The notes: generated by a model not told the origin, from the letters alone. Counted from the first letter of the stretch, positions 16,586-26,394 are shown. The stretch is 64,000 bases of DNA from Azoarcus sp. DD4 (GCF_006496635.1 NZ_CP022958.1:1798001-1862000); one strand, 5' to 3'. A program made the numbers and translations.

Positions 16586-19036
16586 ATGCAAGAGCACAGT
16601 ATGTCAGCAATCATGGTCAAAGACGGGGCTGTCTCGGCCGCCGTGGTATCGAATCTCGATCTGCCGGTGGCAGGCATGACCTGCGCGGCCTGCGCGGGCC
16701 GCATCGAGAAGATCCTCAACCGCCTCCCCGGTGTTGCGGCCAGTGTGAATCTCGCGGCCGAGAAAGCGCACGTGCGCCTTGCCGGCGCCGACACTACGCC
16801 GGCAGGGATCGTTGCGGCGATACGAAAGGCCGGCTTCGACGTGCCGGATGCCACGCTGGAACTCGGTATCGGCGGCATGACCTGCGTGGCCTGTGCCCAG
16901 CGACTCGAAAAGGTTCTGAACCGTCTGCCGGGCGTGTCGGGCACGGTGAACTTTGCCAGCGAGCGCGCAACGCTGCGCTATACCCCCGGGCTGGTCACCC
17001 CCGAGCTGATCCGCCAGGCGGTGCTGAAGGCCGGTTTCGAGGCGACCGAGACCGGACTGGCAGCGCGCGATCAGGCCAGGCTGCGGCAGCAGGAGCATTG
17101 GCGCGAGGAGCGCCGGCGCTTCGTCATCGCGGCAGTGCTGACCCTTCCGCTCGCGGCGCAGATGCCGGCGATGTTCGGCCTGGGTGGCATGGATGCGATG
17201 CATGACATCATCCCGCGCTGGGTGCAGCTGCTGCTGGCGACGCCTGTGCAGTTCTGGATTGGGGCGCGCTTCTACCGCGGTGCCTGGTCGGCGCTGCGGG
17301 GTGGTTCGGCCAACATGGATGTGCTGGTTGCCCTCGGCACCAGCATGGCCTACTTCTACAGCCTCTTTGTCACCCTGTTCGATCGCCATGACCTCCACGT
17401 CTATTTCGAGGCGTCGGCGATGATCATCACGCTCATCCTGCTCGGCAAACTGATGGAGGCCCGCGCCAAGGCGCGGACCACTGCGGCGCTGGATGCGCTG
17501 TTGCGCCTGCAGCCCAAGATGGCCCGGGTCGAGCGCGACGGTGAGCTGGTCGACGTGCCGGTCGACAGCCTGCATCCCGGGGATTTCTTCGTATTGCGCC
17601 CAGGCGACGCCGTGCCGGTGGACGGCGTGGTCGAATCCGGTCGTTCGGCGCTCAACGAGGCGATGCTGACCGGGGAGAGCCTGCCCGTGGACAAGGCCGC
17701 GGGTGACAAGGTCTTCGCTGCGACCGTCAATGGCGAGGGCGCGCTGCGCTGTCGGGCGACCGGGGTTGGTGCCAGCACGCTGCTGGCAGGCATTATCAGG
17801 CTGGTGGAGCAGGCACAAGGCTCGAAGGCGCCGGTGCAAAGGCGAGCCGACGAGATCGCTGCGGTGTTCGTGCCGGTGGTGGTGGGTATTGCCTTGCTCA
17901 CTCTGGCCGGCTGGTGGCTGTTCTCCGGAGATTTCCAGCAGGCTTTGATCAATGCGGTTGCCGTTCTGGTGATTGCCTGTCCGTGTGCGCTGGGGCTAGC
18001 CACGCCGACCGCAGTCATGGTGGGTACGGGCCAGGGGGCACGCGCAGGGATGCTGGTGAAGAACGCGGCAGCTCTGGAGTTTGCAGAGCAGATCAGGATC
18101 CTGGCGGTGGACAAGACCGGCACCTTGACCGAGGGGCAGCCGGCTGTCAGCGAGGTGGTGCCGGCCGACGGCTGGACGCGCGGTAAGCTCCTTGCGTGCG
18201 CGGCAGCGCTGGAGCAGGCCAGCGCCCATCCGATCGCGGCCGCAGTGGTCGAGGCCGCCCGCAGTGAGGCTGGTACGCTACCGGCAGCGACGGGTGTGCA
18301 GGCGGTGCCGGGCAAGGGCGTCGAAGGCGTGGTGGAAGGCAGGACGGTGTGGGTGGGCTCCCCTGCTTTCCTTGCCGAGCGCGGAGTCGTGGCGGCGGAC
18401 GCGCTGTGCGCGGCGCTCGCGGATGCGGGCAAGACGCTGGTCGCGGTCGCTGTCGATGGCCGCTTCGCCGGACTGGTGGGGGTCGCCGACCGGGTAAGGG
18501 AGGATTCCGCGTCGGCGGTCGCCCGCTTGCAGGCAAAGGGCCTGCGGGTGCTGATGCTGACCGGCGACCATCCGGCCACAGCGCGGGCGATCGCCCAGCA
18601 GACCGGCATTACCGAATGGCGGGCCGGTGTGCTGCCGGGCGACAAGGCCGCGGTGGTATCGGCGCTGGCGGCCGAGAGCGGTGGCAAGGCGAGGGTGGGC
18701 ATGGCCGGTGACGGTATCAACGACGCGCCTGCTCTTGCTGCGGCGGATGTGTCCTTTGCGATCGGCGTCGGTGCCGACGTCGCGGTCGAGGCCGCCGACA
18801 TCACCCTGGTGCGCAATTCCCTGCACGGCGTGGCGGACGCGATCGACCTGTCCCGCGCCACGCTGGCGAAGATCCGCCAGAACCTTTTCTTCGCCTTCAT
18901 CTACAACGTGCTCGGCATTCCGCTGGCGGCAGCGGGAATGCTCAATCCGGTGGTGGCCGGTGCGGCGATGGCGATGAGTTCGGTGTCGGTAGTGAGCAAT
19001 TCGCTCCTGCTGCGGCGCTGGCGCGCCGGGCGTTAG
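16586..19036 (+). CDS. copA: CopA, copper-exporting P1B-type ATPase
   Basis: CopA is an inner-membrane Cu(I) exporter of 816 residues for copper tolerance. It has two N-terminal heavy-metal domains (GMTC33AAC36 and GMTC100VAC103), TGES at 362-365, intramembrane CPC at 465-467, the phosphorylated D509 in DKTGT, a GDGIND motif, and the MSS stretch of Cu(I) pumps near the C-terminus. The start could be 16586 or 16601; neither has a clear ribosome site. It is divergent from the MerR-type gene and followed by copZ. Confidence 0.95.
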   Translation: MQEHSMSAIMVKDGAVSAAVVSNLDLPVAGMTCAACAGRIEKILNRLPGVAASVNLAAEKAHVRLAGADTTPAGIVAAIRKAGFDVPDATLELGIGGMTCVACAQRLEKVLNRLPGVSGTVNFASERATLRYTPGLVTPELIRQAVLKAGFEATETGLAARDQARLRQQEHWREERRRFVIAAVLTLPLAAQMPAMFGLGGMDAMHDIIPRWVQLLLATPVQFWIGARFYRGAWSALRGGSANMDVLVALGTSMAYFYSLFVTLFDRHDLHVYFEASAMIITLILLGKLMEARAKARTTAALDALLRLQPKMARVERDGELVDVPVDSLHPGDFFVLRPGDAVPVDGVVESGRSALNEAMLTGESLPVDKAAGDKVFAATVNGEGALRCRATGVGASTLLAGIIRLVEQAQGSKAPVQRRADEIAAVFVPVVVGIALLTLAGWWLFSGDFQQALINAVAVLVIACPCALGLATPTAVMVGTGQGARAGMLVKNAAALEFAEQIRILAVDKTGTLTEGQPAVSEVVPADGWTRGKLLACAAALEQASAHPIAAAVVEAARSEAGTLPAATGVQAVPGKGVEGVVEGRTVWVGSPAFLAERGVVAADALCAALADAGKTLVAVAVDGRFAGLVGVADRVREDSASAVARLQAKGLRVLMLTGDHPATARAIAQQTGITEWRAGVLPGDKAAVVSALAAESGGKARVGMAGDGINDAPALAAADVSFAIGVGADVAVEAADITLVRNSLHGVADAIDLSRATLAKIRQNLFFAFIYNVLGIPLAAAGMLNPVVAGAAMAMSSVSVVSNSLLLRRWRAGR

Positions 19037-19076
19037 CGTGTTGTTCCGATCAATCTTTCAACAGGAGTGAGAAACG

Positions 19077-19286
19077 ATGGACGAAGTGACGATCAAGGTC
19101 GACGGCATGAGCTGCGGTGGTTGCGTACGCAACGTGACGGGTGTGCTGAAGGGCCTGGCGGGTGTGGCAGATGCGGAAGTGTCGCTCGACGCGGCGCAGG
19201 CAAAGATCAGGTTCGACCCGGCGCAGGTCAACGTGGCGCAGTTGCGCGAGGCCGTCGAGGCAGCCGGATTCGATTCGCCGGCCTGA
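19077..19286 (+). CDS. copZ: CopZ-like copper chaperone
   Basis: This is a single heavy-metal-associated domain of 69 residues with the metal site C13-GG-C16 in DGMSCGGC. It should carry Cu(I) in the cytoplasm to the N-terminal domains of CopA. It has an AGGAG ribosome site and follows copA by 40 bases, so cotranscription is likely. Confidence 0.92.
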   Translation: MDEVTIKVDGMSCGGCVRNVTGVLKGLAGVADAEVSLDAAQAKIRFDPAQVNVAQLREAVEAAGFDSPA

Positions 19287-19316
19287 AGGCGTGCCGAGCG
19301 GTAGCGCGCCCGGGCG

Positions 19317-22139
19317 TCAGGTGTCGATGGCGGCGGTGCGTCGCAGCAGCGCCGTCATGGCTTCCGCGGTGAGTGGCCGGGAGAAGAGATAGCCCTGGCC
19401 TTCGCCGCAACCCCGTTCGAGCAGGAACTGCTGTTGTTCCGGGGTCTCGACGCCTTCCGCAATCACGCCCATGCCCAGGCTGCGGGCGATGCCGATGATG
19501 GCGACGGTGATGTTGGCGTCGTCGACATCGCCCGGCAGATCGTTGATGAAGGAACGGTCGATCTTCAGCTTGTCGAGTTTGAAGCGCTTCAGGTAGGCGA
19601 GGCTGGAGTAGCCGGTGCCGAAGTCGTCGATGGCCAGCCGCACGCCGGCGTTCTGCAGCGCGGTCAGGGTGGCTGCGACGGGGGCAGCGTCGGCCATCAG
19701 CGTCGATTCGGTCAGTTCGATCTCCAGTAATCGGGCCGGGAGGCCGGATTCGGTGAGGACTTCCGCTACTGTTTCGGCGAAGTTGCCGTGATGGATCTGT
19801 ACCGGTGAAGCGTTGACCGCGACCGGGATGTCACCCAGGCCGGCGTCCTGCCAGAGGCGGGCCTGGGTACAGGCCGCGGCGAGTACCCAGCGGCCGATCG
19901 CGACGATGAGGCCGGTGTCTTCCGCCAGCGGTATGAAACGGTCCGGCGGAACCAGACCGCGTTCCGGGTGCCGCCAGCGTATCAGGGCCTCGCAGCCGAG
20001 GATGCGCTGGTCGGCGAGGCTGAACTGCGGCTGGTAATGGACTTCGAACTCATCACGCATCAGCGCCTGGCGCAGCAGGTTCTCCAGGTCGAGGCGCTCG
20101 CGTACCTGCAGGCTCATCTCGCTGGTGAAGAAGCGATAGGTGTTACGGCCCGATTCCTTGGCGTGGTACATCGCCGCGTCCGCATTGCGCAGCAGCGTGT
20201 CGGCGTCCACGCCGTCGTGCGGCCATACGGCGATACCGACGCTGGGTGTGACCGACAGTTCGTAGTGGTCGACACGGAAGGCCGACGCGAAGGCGGCGAT
20301 GATGCGCGCGGCCTGTGCGGCGATGTCCTCGCGGCTGGCAAGGTCGGTCAGCAACACCACGAACTCGTCGCCACCGGGGCGGCTGATCGTGTCGGACGGC
20401 GATACGAGCCCAGACAGGCGCTGGGCAACCAACCGCAGCAGCGCATCGCCGACGCTGTGGCCGAGCGAGTCGTTCACGTTCTTGAAGCGGTCGAGATCGA
20501 TGAACAGCATGGCCGCAAGCCGGCCGGACTGGGCGGCCGACTGGATGGCGAGCCGGGCGCGATCGCGCAGCAGTACCCGATTGGGCAGGTCGGTGAGAGC
20601 GTCGTATTCCGCCATGTGGCGCAGCAGCGCCTCGGTCTGCTTGTGCCCGGTCATGTCGGTGAGCGCGCCGACGAAATGTGTCGCCTTGCCGGCAGGGCTG
20701 GTGACCGCGCTGATCGAGAGTTGCGCGGCCAGCTCCGTCCTGTCGGTGCGGCGTACGCAGACTTCACCGCTCCAGGCGCCGACGCTGGCGAGTTCGCGCT
20801 CGATGTCCGGCCAGCCGGAGCCATCGTGCGTGCCGAAAAGTTCGGCAACCGGACGTCCCTCCAGCGCCTTGCCGTCGACCGCGACCATTTGCGTAAAGGC
20901 CGAATTCACCGCCAGGTAGCGGTGGCTGGCATCGAGCACCATCATGGCCTCGTTGCCGCATTCGAATACCCTGGAGGCGAGCTGCAGCTCGCGGTTGTTC
21001 TCTTCCAGCGTGGCGTTGCGTTCGGCGATCGCGGTTCGATAAATGGCGAAACGTCGGGTGAGCCAGCCTGAAAGGGCAAGTCCGAACAGTACCGTGACCA
21101 GGGACGCGAGCGCCAGCAATGCAAGGGTCAGCCGCAGGCGATGGGCGGCGTTGCGATGCAGGTCGGCGCGTTCGCGCTCGAGCGCAGCGTCGAGTTCCGC
21201 CAGCCCGATGCTGGCGACCAGGTGCCAGCCCCAGCCGGCGTGCTCGACGGCGTAGGCGAGCCGGCGCTCGGAGCGACCGTCGGCGGTCTTCATCGTGAAC
21301 TGCAGCCGGCCGCCGCCGTGTTGGGCGATGATCTCGCGCGCTGCCTGCGTCCAGTGCGGCTCCGGTGTCTGTTCGAGCCTGGCGTGCTGCGGCAGCGGCT
21401 GCATGGACAGGTGGGGTTCGACCAGGATGTGACCATCCGGCGTGGCGACCCCGATCACGCCGTCCGGCTGGAAGCGCTGTGATTCGATCCGCTTCAGGGC
21501 TTCGCGCTGCAGGTCGGCTTCGATCTTGTAGATGTACTCGCCGGCGCCGATGATCCAGTCGAAGGGTTCGAAGCGGCGCACGTAGGCGATCTTCTCCGCC
21601 ATCGTCTCGGTGTTGTCGGGCCGATACCAGCGGTAGCGCGAAAACCCAGCCCCTTGCGGGTTACGGGCGGCGTCGATGAGACCGCGCATGATGTAGTGGC
21701 CGCTGTCGTCGCGGTTGTCCCACAGCGAGCTCCCTTCGCGTTCCGGCGAGATCGGCAGCAGTACGCAGCGGCCGTCCAGGGTGTCGATGAAGTAATAGCC
21801 GCGGCCGTCGAGGAAGCGCATTGGCCGGATGGCTTCGATGATCAGCGTGCGGATGCGCTCTTCGGGCAGGCGGCCGTGTTCGCGCTCGTAGATCGCCGTC
21901 GCCATCTCGAACACCAGATCCACCTGCTCCCTGACGATGGCGCGGGCACGCTCCTCGCTGCGGGCGCGCTGGAACTCCAGGTAGTCGGCAAGGCCGACGA
22001 GCTGGTTGCGCAGGTGGGTTTCGTAGGTCGCGAGCGTTTCCGCCTCGCGCGCGGCCAGCCGGAGTTCGAGGTCGCGGCTGTCCTGCAGCGCGGAAAGCAG
22101 GGCGACGGTGCCGGTCATCAGCAGAACGAGCAGCAGCAT
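19317..22139 (-). CDS. Cache-PAS-GGDEF-EAL cyclic-di-GMP protein
   Basis: This membrane signalling protein has about 940 residues. It has an N-terminal helix, a periplasmic Cache-type sensor (about 30-320), a second helix (about 330-358), a PAS domain (about 385-500), then GGDEF with an intact motif at 589-593 and EAL with EAL at 717-719 and DDFGTGYSS. Both diguanylate cyclase and phosphodiesterase activities are possible. The first ATG falls at the beginning of the membrane helix and has no ribosome site. The frame stays open for 31 more codons upstream, with only CTG as a candidate start, so the true N-terminus may be longer. Confidence 0.9.
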   Translation of the reverse strand: MLLLVLLMTGTVALLSALQDSRDLELRLAAREAETLATYETHLRNQLVGLADYLEFQRARSEERARAIVREQVDLVFEMATAIYEREHGRLPEERIRTLIIEAIRPMRFLDGRGYYFIDTLDGRCVLLPISPEREGSSLWDNRDDSGHYIMRGLIDAARNPQGAGFSRYRWYRPDNTETMAEKIAYVRRFEPFDWIIGAGEYIYKIEADLQREALKRIESQRFQPDGVIGVATPDGHILVEPHLSMQPLPQHARLEQTPEPHWTQAAREIIAQHGGGRLQFTMKTADGRSERRLAYAVEHAGWGWHLVASIGLAELDAALERERADLHRNAAHRLRLTLALLALASLVTVLFGLALSGWLTRRFAIYRTAIAERNATLEENNRELQLASRVFECGNEAMMVLDASHRYLAVNSAFTQMVAVDGKALEGRPVAELFGTHDGSGWPDIERELASVGAWSGEVCVRRTDRTELAAQLSISAVTSPAGKATHFVGALTDMTGHKQTEALLRHMAEYDALTDLPNRVLLRDRARLAIQSAAQSGRLAAMLFIDLDRFKNVNDSLGHSVGDALLRLVAQRLSGLVSPSDTISRPGGDEFVVLLTDLASREDIAAQAARIIAAFASAFRVDHYELSVTPSVGIAVWPHDGVDADTLLRNADAAMYHAKESGRNTYRFFTSEMSLQVRERLDLENLLRQALMRDEFEVHYQPQFSLADQRILGCEALIRWRHPERGLVPPDRFIPLAEDTGLIVAIGRWVLAAACTQARLWQDAGLGDIPVAVNASPVQIHHGNFAETVAEVLTESGLPARLLEIELTESTLMADAAPVAATLTALQNAGVRLAIDDFGTGYSSLAYLKRFKLDKLKIDRSFINDLPGDVDDANITVAIIGIARSLGMGVIAEGVETPEQQQFLLERGCGEGQGYLFSRPLTAEAMTALLRRTAAIDT

Positions 22140-22376
22140 GCCGGCGGTGATCGCCCGCGGCAGGTTCTTTTCGTTCAGCTGGAAAGTGAAGATGCGACCC
22201 AGGATGATGCGCCTTGCATCGCCATGCGGCGGTTAGTTGGAGGTCCGCAAGGATACGACTTCTGTATTAGGCGATCCAGCACTGGTGCAGCACCGGCGAG
22301 AATGCGGTCACGCTTCATGCCCTGGCGCGAACTCGCCGGGCGGGACACGGCTGCAATATCGGACGGCTTTTCCACT

Positions 22377-22382
22377 TATAAT
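22377..22382 (+). promoter_or_regulatory. -10 element of ppa
   Basis: A perfect TATAAT lies 28 bases before the ppa start codon. A convincing -35 at 16-18 bases is not visible, so the promoter assignment rests on the -10 alone. Confidence 0.5.
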
Positions 22383-22410
22383 CCGCCGACTTTTTCCATG
22401 GGAGGGGAGT

Positions 22411-22938
22411 ATGGGCTTCGATCTCGTCAAGGCCGGCAAGGACGTGCCGAACGACATCAACGTGATCATCGAGATCTCCGCGCAAGGCGATCCGATCAAG
22501 TTCGAAGTGGACAAGGACAGCGGCGCCGTTTTTGTCGACCGCTTCATGGGTACGTCGATGCGCTACCCGCTGAACTACGGCTACGTGCCGCACACCGTGG
22601 CCGGCGACGGCGATCCGGTGGACGTTCTGGTGGTGACGCCGTTCCCGCTGCAGCCGGGTGTCGTCATCCGCTGCCGCCCCGTCGGCGTGCTGAAAATGGA
22701 AGACGATGGTGGTGTGGATGCGAAGGTAGTCGCGGTGCCGGTCTCCAAGCTGACCCCGCTGTACGACAAGGTGCAGACCACCGACGATCTGCCCGAGCTG
22801 CTGATGAAGCAGACCGTGCATTTCTTCGAGCACTACAAGGATCTCGAACCGGGCAAGTGGGTGAAGGTGCTGGGCTGGGGTACCGTGGAAGATGCCAAGA
22901 AGGAAATCCTCGACGGTCTCGCCGCCGCAGCGAAGTAA
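22411..22938 (+). CDS. ppa: Inorganic pyrophosphatase
   Basis: This family I soluble pyrophosphatase of 175 residues hydrolyses PPi from biosynthesis to phosphate. It shows the conserved active-site segment GDGDPVDVLV and the YPLNYGYVP stretch. The length equals that of E. coli Ppa. The start is fixed by GGAGGGGAGT immediately before the ATG, rather than an in-frame ATG at 22237. Confidence 0.97.
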   Translation: MGFDLVKAGKDVPNDINVIIEISAQGDPIKFEVDKDSGAVFVDRFMGTSMRYPLNYGYVPHTVAGDGDPVDVLVVTPFPLQPGVVIRCRPVGVLKMEDDGGVDAKVVAVPVSKLTPLYDKVQTTDDLPELLMKQTVHFFEHYKDLEPGKWVKVLGWGTVEDAKKEILDGLAAAAK

Positions 22939-22987
22939 GCCGGTGCTGCAGTGACGGCCATCTGGGATGGTCGTTGCGTTGCGATTG

Positions 22988-23014
22988 AAAGGCCCGCCAT
23001 CGCGCGGGCCTTTT
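22988..23014. terminator. Rho-independent terminator between ppa and the GNAT-like gene
   Basis: Arms AAAGGCCCGC (22988-22997) and GCGGGCCTTT (23004-23013) enclose a 6-base loop. T-runs on both strands make it usable by the two convergent genes. Confidence 0.85.
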
Positions 23015-23019
23015 GCTTT

Positions 23020-24159
23020 TCAGCTGCCGCCGGGGCTGCGGAAGGGAGACCGTTCGGCGAGTTCGTCGAGGTAGAAGCCGATGCCCTCGGTCTCGCGTGC
23101 CAGATAGCGATCGACCGCATCGCGAAAGCGCGGGTCCGCTATCCAGTGGGCGGAGCGGGTGAGTACCGGCAGCAGACCGCGCGACAGCTTGTGTTCGCCC
23201 TGTGCCCCACCTTCGAAACGGTCGAGACCGTGCTCGATGCAATAGGCGATCGCCTGGTAGTAGCAGAGTTCGAAGTGCAGAAAGGGAAAGGACGCGGTGC
23301 TGCCCCAGTAGCGGCCGTAGAGCGCCTTGTCGTCGCACAGGAAGAACGCGCCGGCAAGTGCCGCGCCATCGCGTTCGGCGAGCAGCAGGCGGACGCGCGT
23401 TGGCAGCCGGCGGGCGAGTTCGGTGAAGAAGTCCTCGTTGAGGTAGGGCGTGGAGCGGTGCAGGGCGTAGGTCGTGGCGTAACAGCGGTGGAAGAAGCGC
23501 CAGTCGGCCGCCGTTGCGCTGTGGCCGTCCAGCCAGCGCAGCGTCAGGCCGTGCTCGGCTGCGCGTCGGCGTTCCTGCCGGATCTTCTTGCGTTTTTCGT
23601 GGTTGAGGCCGGCAAGGAAGTCCTCGAAACCGGTGTAGCCGGCGTTCTGCCAGTGGAACTGGACGCCCTGGCGCAGCAGCAGGCCGGCGTCGGTCATCCA
23701 TTGTCCTTCGTCCTCGTCGGGGAAGAGGATGTGCAGCGAAGAGAGACCGCTGTCGGCGGCCAGTGTGAGGAGCTTGTCGAGCAGTCCACGACGGTCGTCC
23801 GCGGTGCGCCCGAGCAGCCGTTGGCCGGGAATCGGCGTGAATGGCAGCGCGCAAAGCCACTTCGGGTAGTAGTCGAGCCCATGACGCTGATAGGCGTCGG
23901 CCCAGGCCCAGTCGAACACGTACTCGCCATAGGAATGCTGCTTGATGTACAGCGGCATCGCTGCGACCAGCTCGCCGCTCCGCCACAGCGTCGCATGGCG
24001 GGGCGTCCAGCCGGTCCGTCCGCCGACACAGCCGGTCTGTTCCAGGGTGTCGAGATAGGCATGGGACAGACAGACCTGAGATCCGGCGAGGCGGTCCCAG
24101 GCCGCGGCTGGAATTTCGGCCAGCCTGGAGACAAGGTGGAATCCGTCGGTGGGCATCAT
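23020..24159 (-). CDS. FemAB/GNAT-like N-acyltransferase family protein
   Basis: The 379-residue cytoplasmic protein belongs to the COG3146-like family. Features are the SHAYLDTLEQTGCVG start region, the HSYGEYVFDWAWADAYQRHG segment, and a C-terminal half with FEGGAQGEHKLSRG. These proteins have tandem GNAT folds resembling FemAB aminoacyl transferases; the substrate is not known. It is convergent with ppa and divergent from nadE. The start could be either of two adjacent ATG codons. Confidence 0.82.
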   Translation of the reverse strand: MMPTDGFHLVSRLAEIPAAAWDRLAGSQVCLSHAYLDTLEQTGCVGGRTGWTPRHATLWRSGELVAAMPLYIKQHSYGEYVFDWAWADAYQRHGLDYYPKWLCALPFTPIPGQRLLGRTADDRRGLLDKLLTLAADSGLSSLHILFPDEDEGQWMTDAGLLLRQGVQFHWQNAGYTGFEDFLAGLNHEKRKKIRQERRRAAEHGLTLRWLDGHSATAADWRFFHRCYATTYALHRSTPYLNEDFFTELARRLPTRVRLLLAERDGAALAGAFFLCDDKALYGRYWGSTASFPFLHFELCYYQAIAYCIEHGLDRFEGGAQGEHKLSRGLLPVLTRSAHWIADPRFRDAVDRYLARETEGIGFYLDELAERSPFRSPGGS

Positions 24160-24346
24160 CGGGGCATCGGGAACTTGTGGAAAGGTGGTATTGCCACATT
24201 ATTGTGCAATGCGAAGAAGTGCTTTGTCTGCGGCGGTTTGGGATTGTCCTCCACGGCTTATCCACAGGCTTGCCCACGCCGGCTGTGAATGACGCGCAGC
24301 ATCTGCGCCTCCACCGCTCCGGTACGAAGGGATATAGTTGCGTCCC

Positions 24347-25963
24347 ATGAATACCTCGCTTTCCATCGCTGTTGCCCAGCTCAATTTCACGGTGGGCGAC
24401 CTCGTCGCCAACGCCGACCGCATCGTCGAGGCGATAGGCAGCGCGCGTGCCGCTGGCGCCGATCTCGTCCTGACCCCGGAACTCGCCTTGTCCGGCTATC
24501 CGCCGGAAGACCTGTTGCTGCGTCCCGATTTCTACCGCGCCTGCGCGCGCGAAGTGCGCCGCATCGCCCTCGCCACCGAAGGGCTGTGCGTGGTGCTGGG
24601 CCATCCGGCAGAGCGTGGCGGCGCCTACTACAACACGGCTTCGGTGATCCGCAATGGCGAGATCATCGCCACCTACCACAAGCATCTCCTGCCGAACTAC
24701 GAAGTGTTCGACGAGGAGCGCTATTTCGAAGCGGGCAGTGCGCCCTGCGTGTTCGACTTCAAGGGTTTGCGCATCGGCGTGAATATCTGCGCCGACGTGT
24801 GGGAGCCGGGGCCGGCCGAGGTGGCGCGTGCCGCCGGCGCGGAGGTCTTGCTGTCGCTCAACGCCTCGCCCTTTCACATCAACAAGCAACAGTTGCGCTA
24901 CACCGTGTTGCGCGAACGGGTGACCGAGACGCGCTTGCCCATCCTTTACTGCAACATGGTGGGTGGCCAGGACGAACTGGTGTTCGATGGCGCCTCGTTC
25001 GCACTTGATCGCGATGGCTCCGTGGCCTACCAGGCGCCGGCTTTCGAGGAGGGCGTGGACCTGATCCGCCTCGAACACGGCAGCTGGGTGTCCGACCGTC
25101 GGGTCGCGCTCAAGTCGGCCGAGGCGGACGTCTATGCGGCGCTGACCACCGGTGTGCGCGATTACCTTGCAAAGAACCGGTTTCCCGGTGCCATCATCGG
25201 TCTGTCCGGCGGCATCGACTCGGCGCTGACGCTCGCCGTGGCGGTCGATGCGCTCGGTGCCGACAGGGTGCGTGCGGTGATGATGCCGTCGCCCTATACC
25301 GCGCAGATGAGCCTGGACGATTCGCGCGAGATGGTGAAACGGCTCGGCGTGCGCTACGACGAGATCGCCATCGAGCCGGCGATGAAGGTGTTTGCCGAGC
25401 TGCTCGAGCCGCAATTCGCCGGGCTGCCGGCCGATACCACCGAAGAGAACCTGCAGAGCCGCATCCGCGGCATGATCCTGATGGCCTTGTCGAACAAGAC
25501 CGGTGCCATCGTCCTCACTACCGGCAACAAAAGCGAGATGGCGACCGGCTACGCCACCCTGTATGGCGACATGGCCGGCGGCTTCGCGGTGCTGAAGGAT
25601 CTCTACAAGACTTTCGTCTACAAACTGAGCAACTGGCGCAACAGCGTGAGCCCGGTGATTCCGCAGAACATCATCGACCGCCCGCCCTCGGCCGAGTTGA
25701 AACCCGACCAGAAGGACCAGGACAGTCTGCCGCCCTACGAGGTGCTCGATGCCATCATCGAGGCCTACATGGAGCGCGACGAGTCGCCGCGCGAGATCAT
25801 CGCCCGCGGCCTGCCCGAGGCCGACGTCCGCCGCACGGTGGCGATGCTGAAGCGCAACGAATACAAGCGGCGCCAGTCGCCGGTCGGCATCCGCGTTACC
25901 CAGCGCGGGTTCGGCAGGGACTGGCGTTATCCGATAACATCGCGCTATCAGGATGAATTCTGA
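24347..25963 (+). CDS. nadE: Glutamine-dependent NAD+ synthetase
   Basis: NadE makes NAD+ from nicotinate adenine dinucleotide with ATP and glutamine. The protein has about 538 residues and two domains. The nitrilase-type glutaminase has the triad E45, K112 and C148. The C-terminal synthetase has the pyrophosphate loop SGGIDS at 287-292. An ATG 9 bases upstream (24338) is an equally possible start. glnB follows after 56 bases. Confidence 0.95.
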   Translation: MNTSLSIAVAQLNFTVGDLVANADRIVEAIGSARAAGADLVLTPELALSGYPPEDLLLRPDFYRACAREVRRIALATEGLCVVLGHPAERGGAYYNTASVIRNGEIIATYHKHLLPNYEVFDEERYFEAGSAPCVFDFKGLRIGVNICADVWEPGPAEVARAAGAEVLLSLNASPFHINKQQLRYTVLRERVTETRLPILYCNMVGGQDELVFDGASFALDRDGSVAYQAPAFEEGVDLIRLEHGSWVSDRRVALKSAEADVYAALTTGVRDYLAKNRFPGAIIGLSGGIDSALTLAVAVDALGADRVRAVMMPSPYTAQMSLDDSREMVKRLGVRYDEIAIEPAMKVFAELLEPQFAGLPADTTEENLQSRIRGMILMALSNKTGAIVLTTGNKSEMATGYATLYGDMAGGFAVLKDLYKTFVYKLSNWRNSVSPVIPQNIIDRPPSAELKPDQKDQDSLPPYEVLDAIIEAYMERDESPREIIARGLPEADVRRTVAMLKRNEYKRRQSPVGIRVTQRGFGRDWRYPITSRYQDEF

Positions 25964-26019
25964 ATGACGGCGCAAGGCGTCTGTCGCCCGTCGTCGCATC
26001 CCCGAACCGGAGAACTCAC

Positions 26020-26358
26020 ATGAAGAAGATCGAAGCCATCATCAAGCCGTTCAAACTCGACGAAGTGCGTGAAGCGCTGTCGGAAGTCGGCATCGCCGGC
26101 CTTACCGTGACCGAGGTCAAGGGTTTCGGCCGTCAGAAGGGCCATACCGAACTCTATCGTGGCGCGGAGTATGTCGTCGACTTCCTGCCCAAGATCAAGG
26201 TCGAGGTGGTGGTGGCCGACGACATGGTCGAGCAGACCGTGGATGCCATCATCAAGGCCGCGCAGACTGGCAAGATCGGCGACGGCAAGATCTTCGTCAC
26301 CCCGGTGGAGCAGGTGATCCGTATCCGTACCGGCGAGACTAACGAAGCCGCGATCTGA
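26020..26358 (+). CDS. glnB: PII nitrogen regulatory protein
   Basis: This 112-residue PII protein senses 2-oxoglutarate and ATP/ADP and signals nitrogen status. The T-loop carries the uridylylation site Y51 (LYRGAEY), and the C-terminal RIRTGE stretch is present. The sequence is closer to E. coli GlnB than to GlnK (for example VVDFLP after Y51), and there is no amtB gene beside it. I saw no sigma-54 site in the short upstream gap, so expression may be constitutive or from the nadE promoter. Confidence 0.93.
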   Translation: MKKIEAIIKPFKLDEVREALSEVGIAGLTVTEVKGFGRQKGHTELYRGAEYVVDFLPKIKVEVVVADDMVEQTVDAIIKAAQTGKIGDGKIFVTPVEQVIRIRTGETNEAAI

Positions 26359-26374
26359 GCGGTTTTTCCCGGCG

Positions 26375-26394
26375 CACGGCGTGTTCGCGCCGTG
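26375..26394. terminator. Hairpin between glnB and the Smr gene
   Basis: Arms CACGGCG and CGCCGTG with a 6-base loop lie between convergent stop codons. No T-run follows on either strand, so termination activity is uncertain. Confidence 0.35.

Noticed and set aside
22664..25999. Very long open frame on the minus strand (over 1100 codons) across ppa, the GNAT-like gene and nadE
   Set aside because: It is antisense or out of frame to well-supported genes, and its translation is rich in Arg and His and lacks any family motif. Such frames are common in GC-rich DNA.
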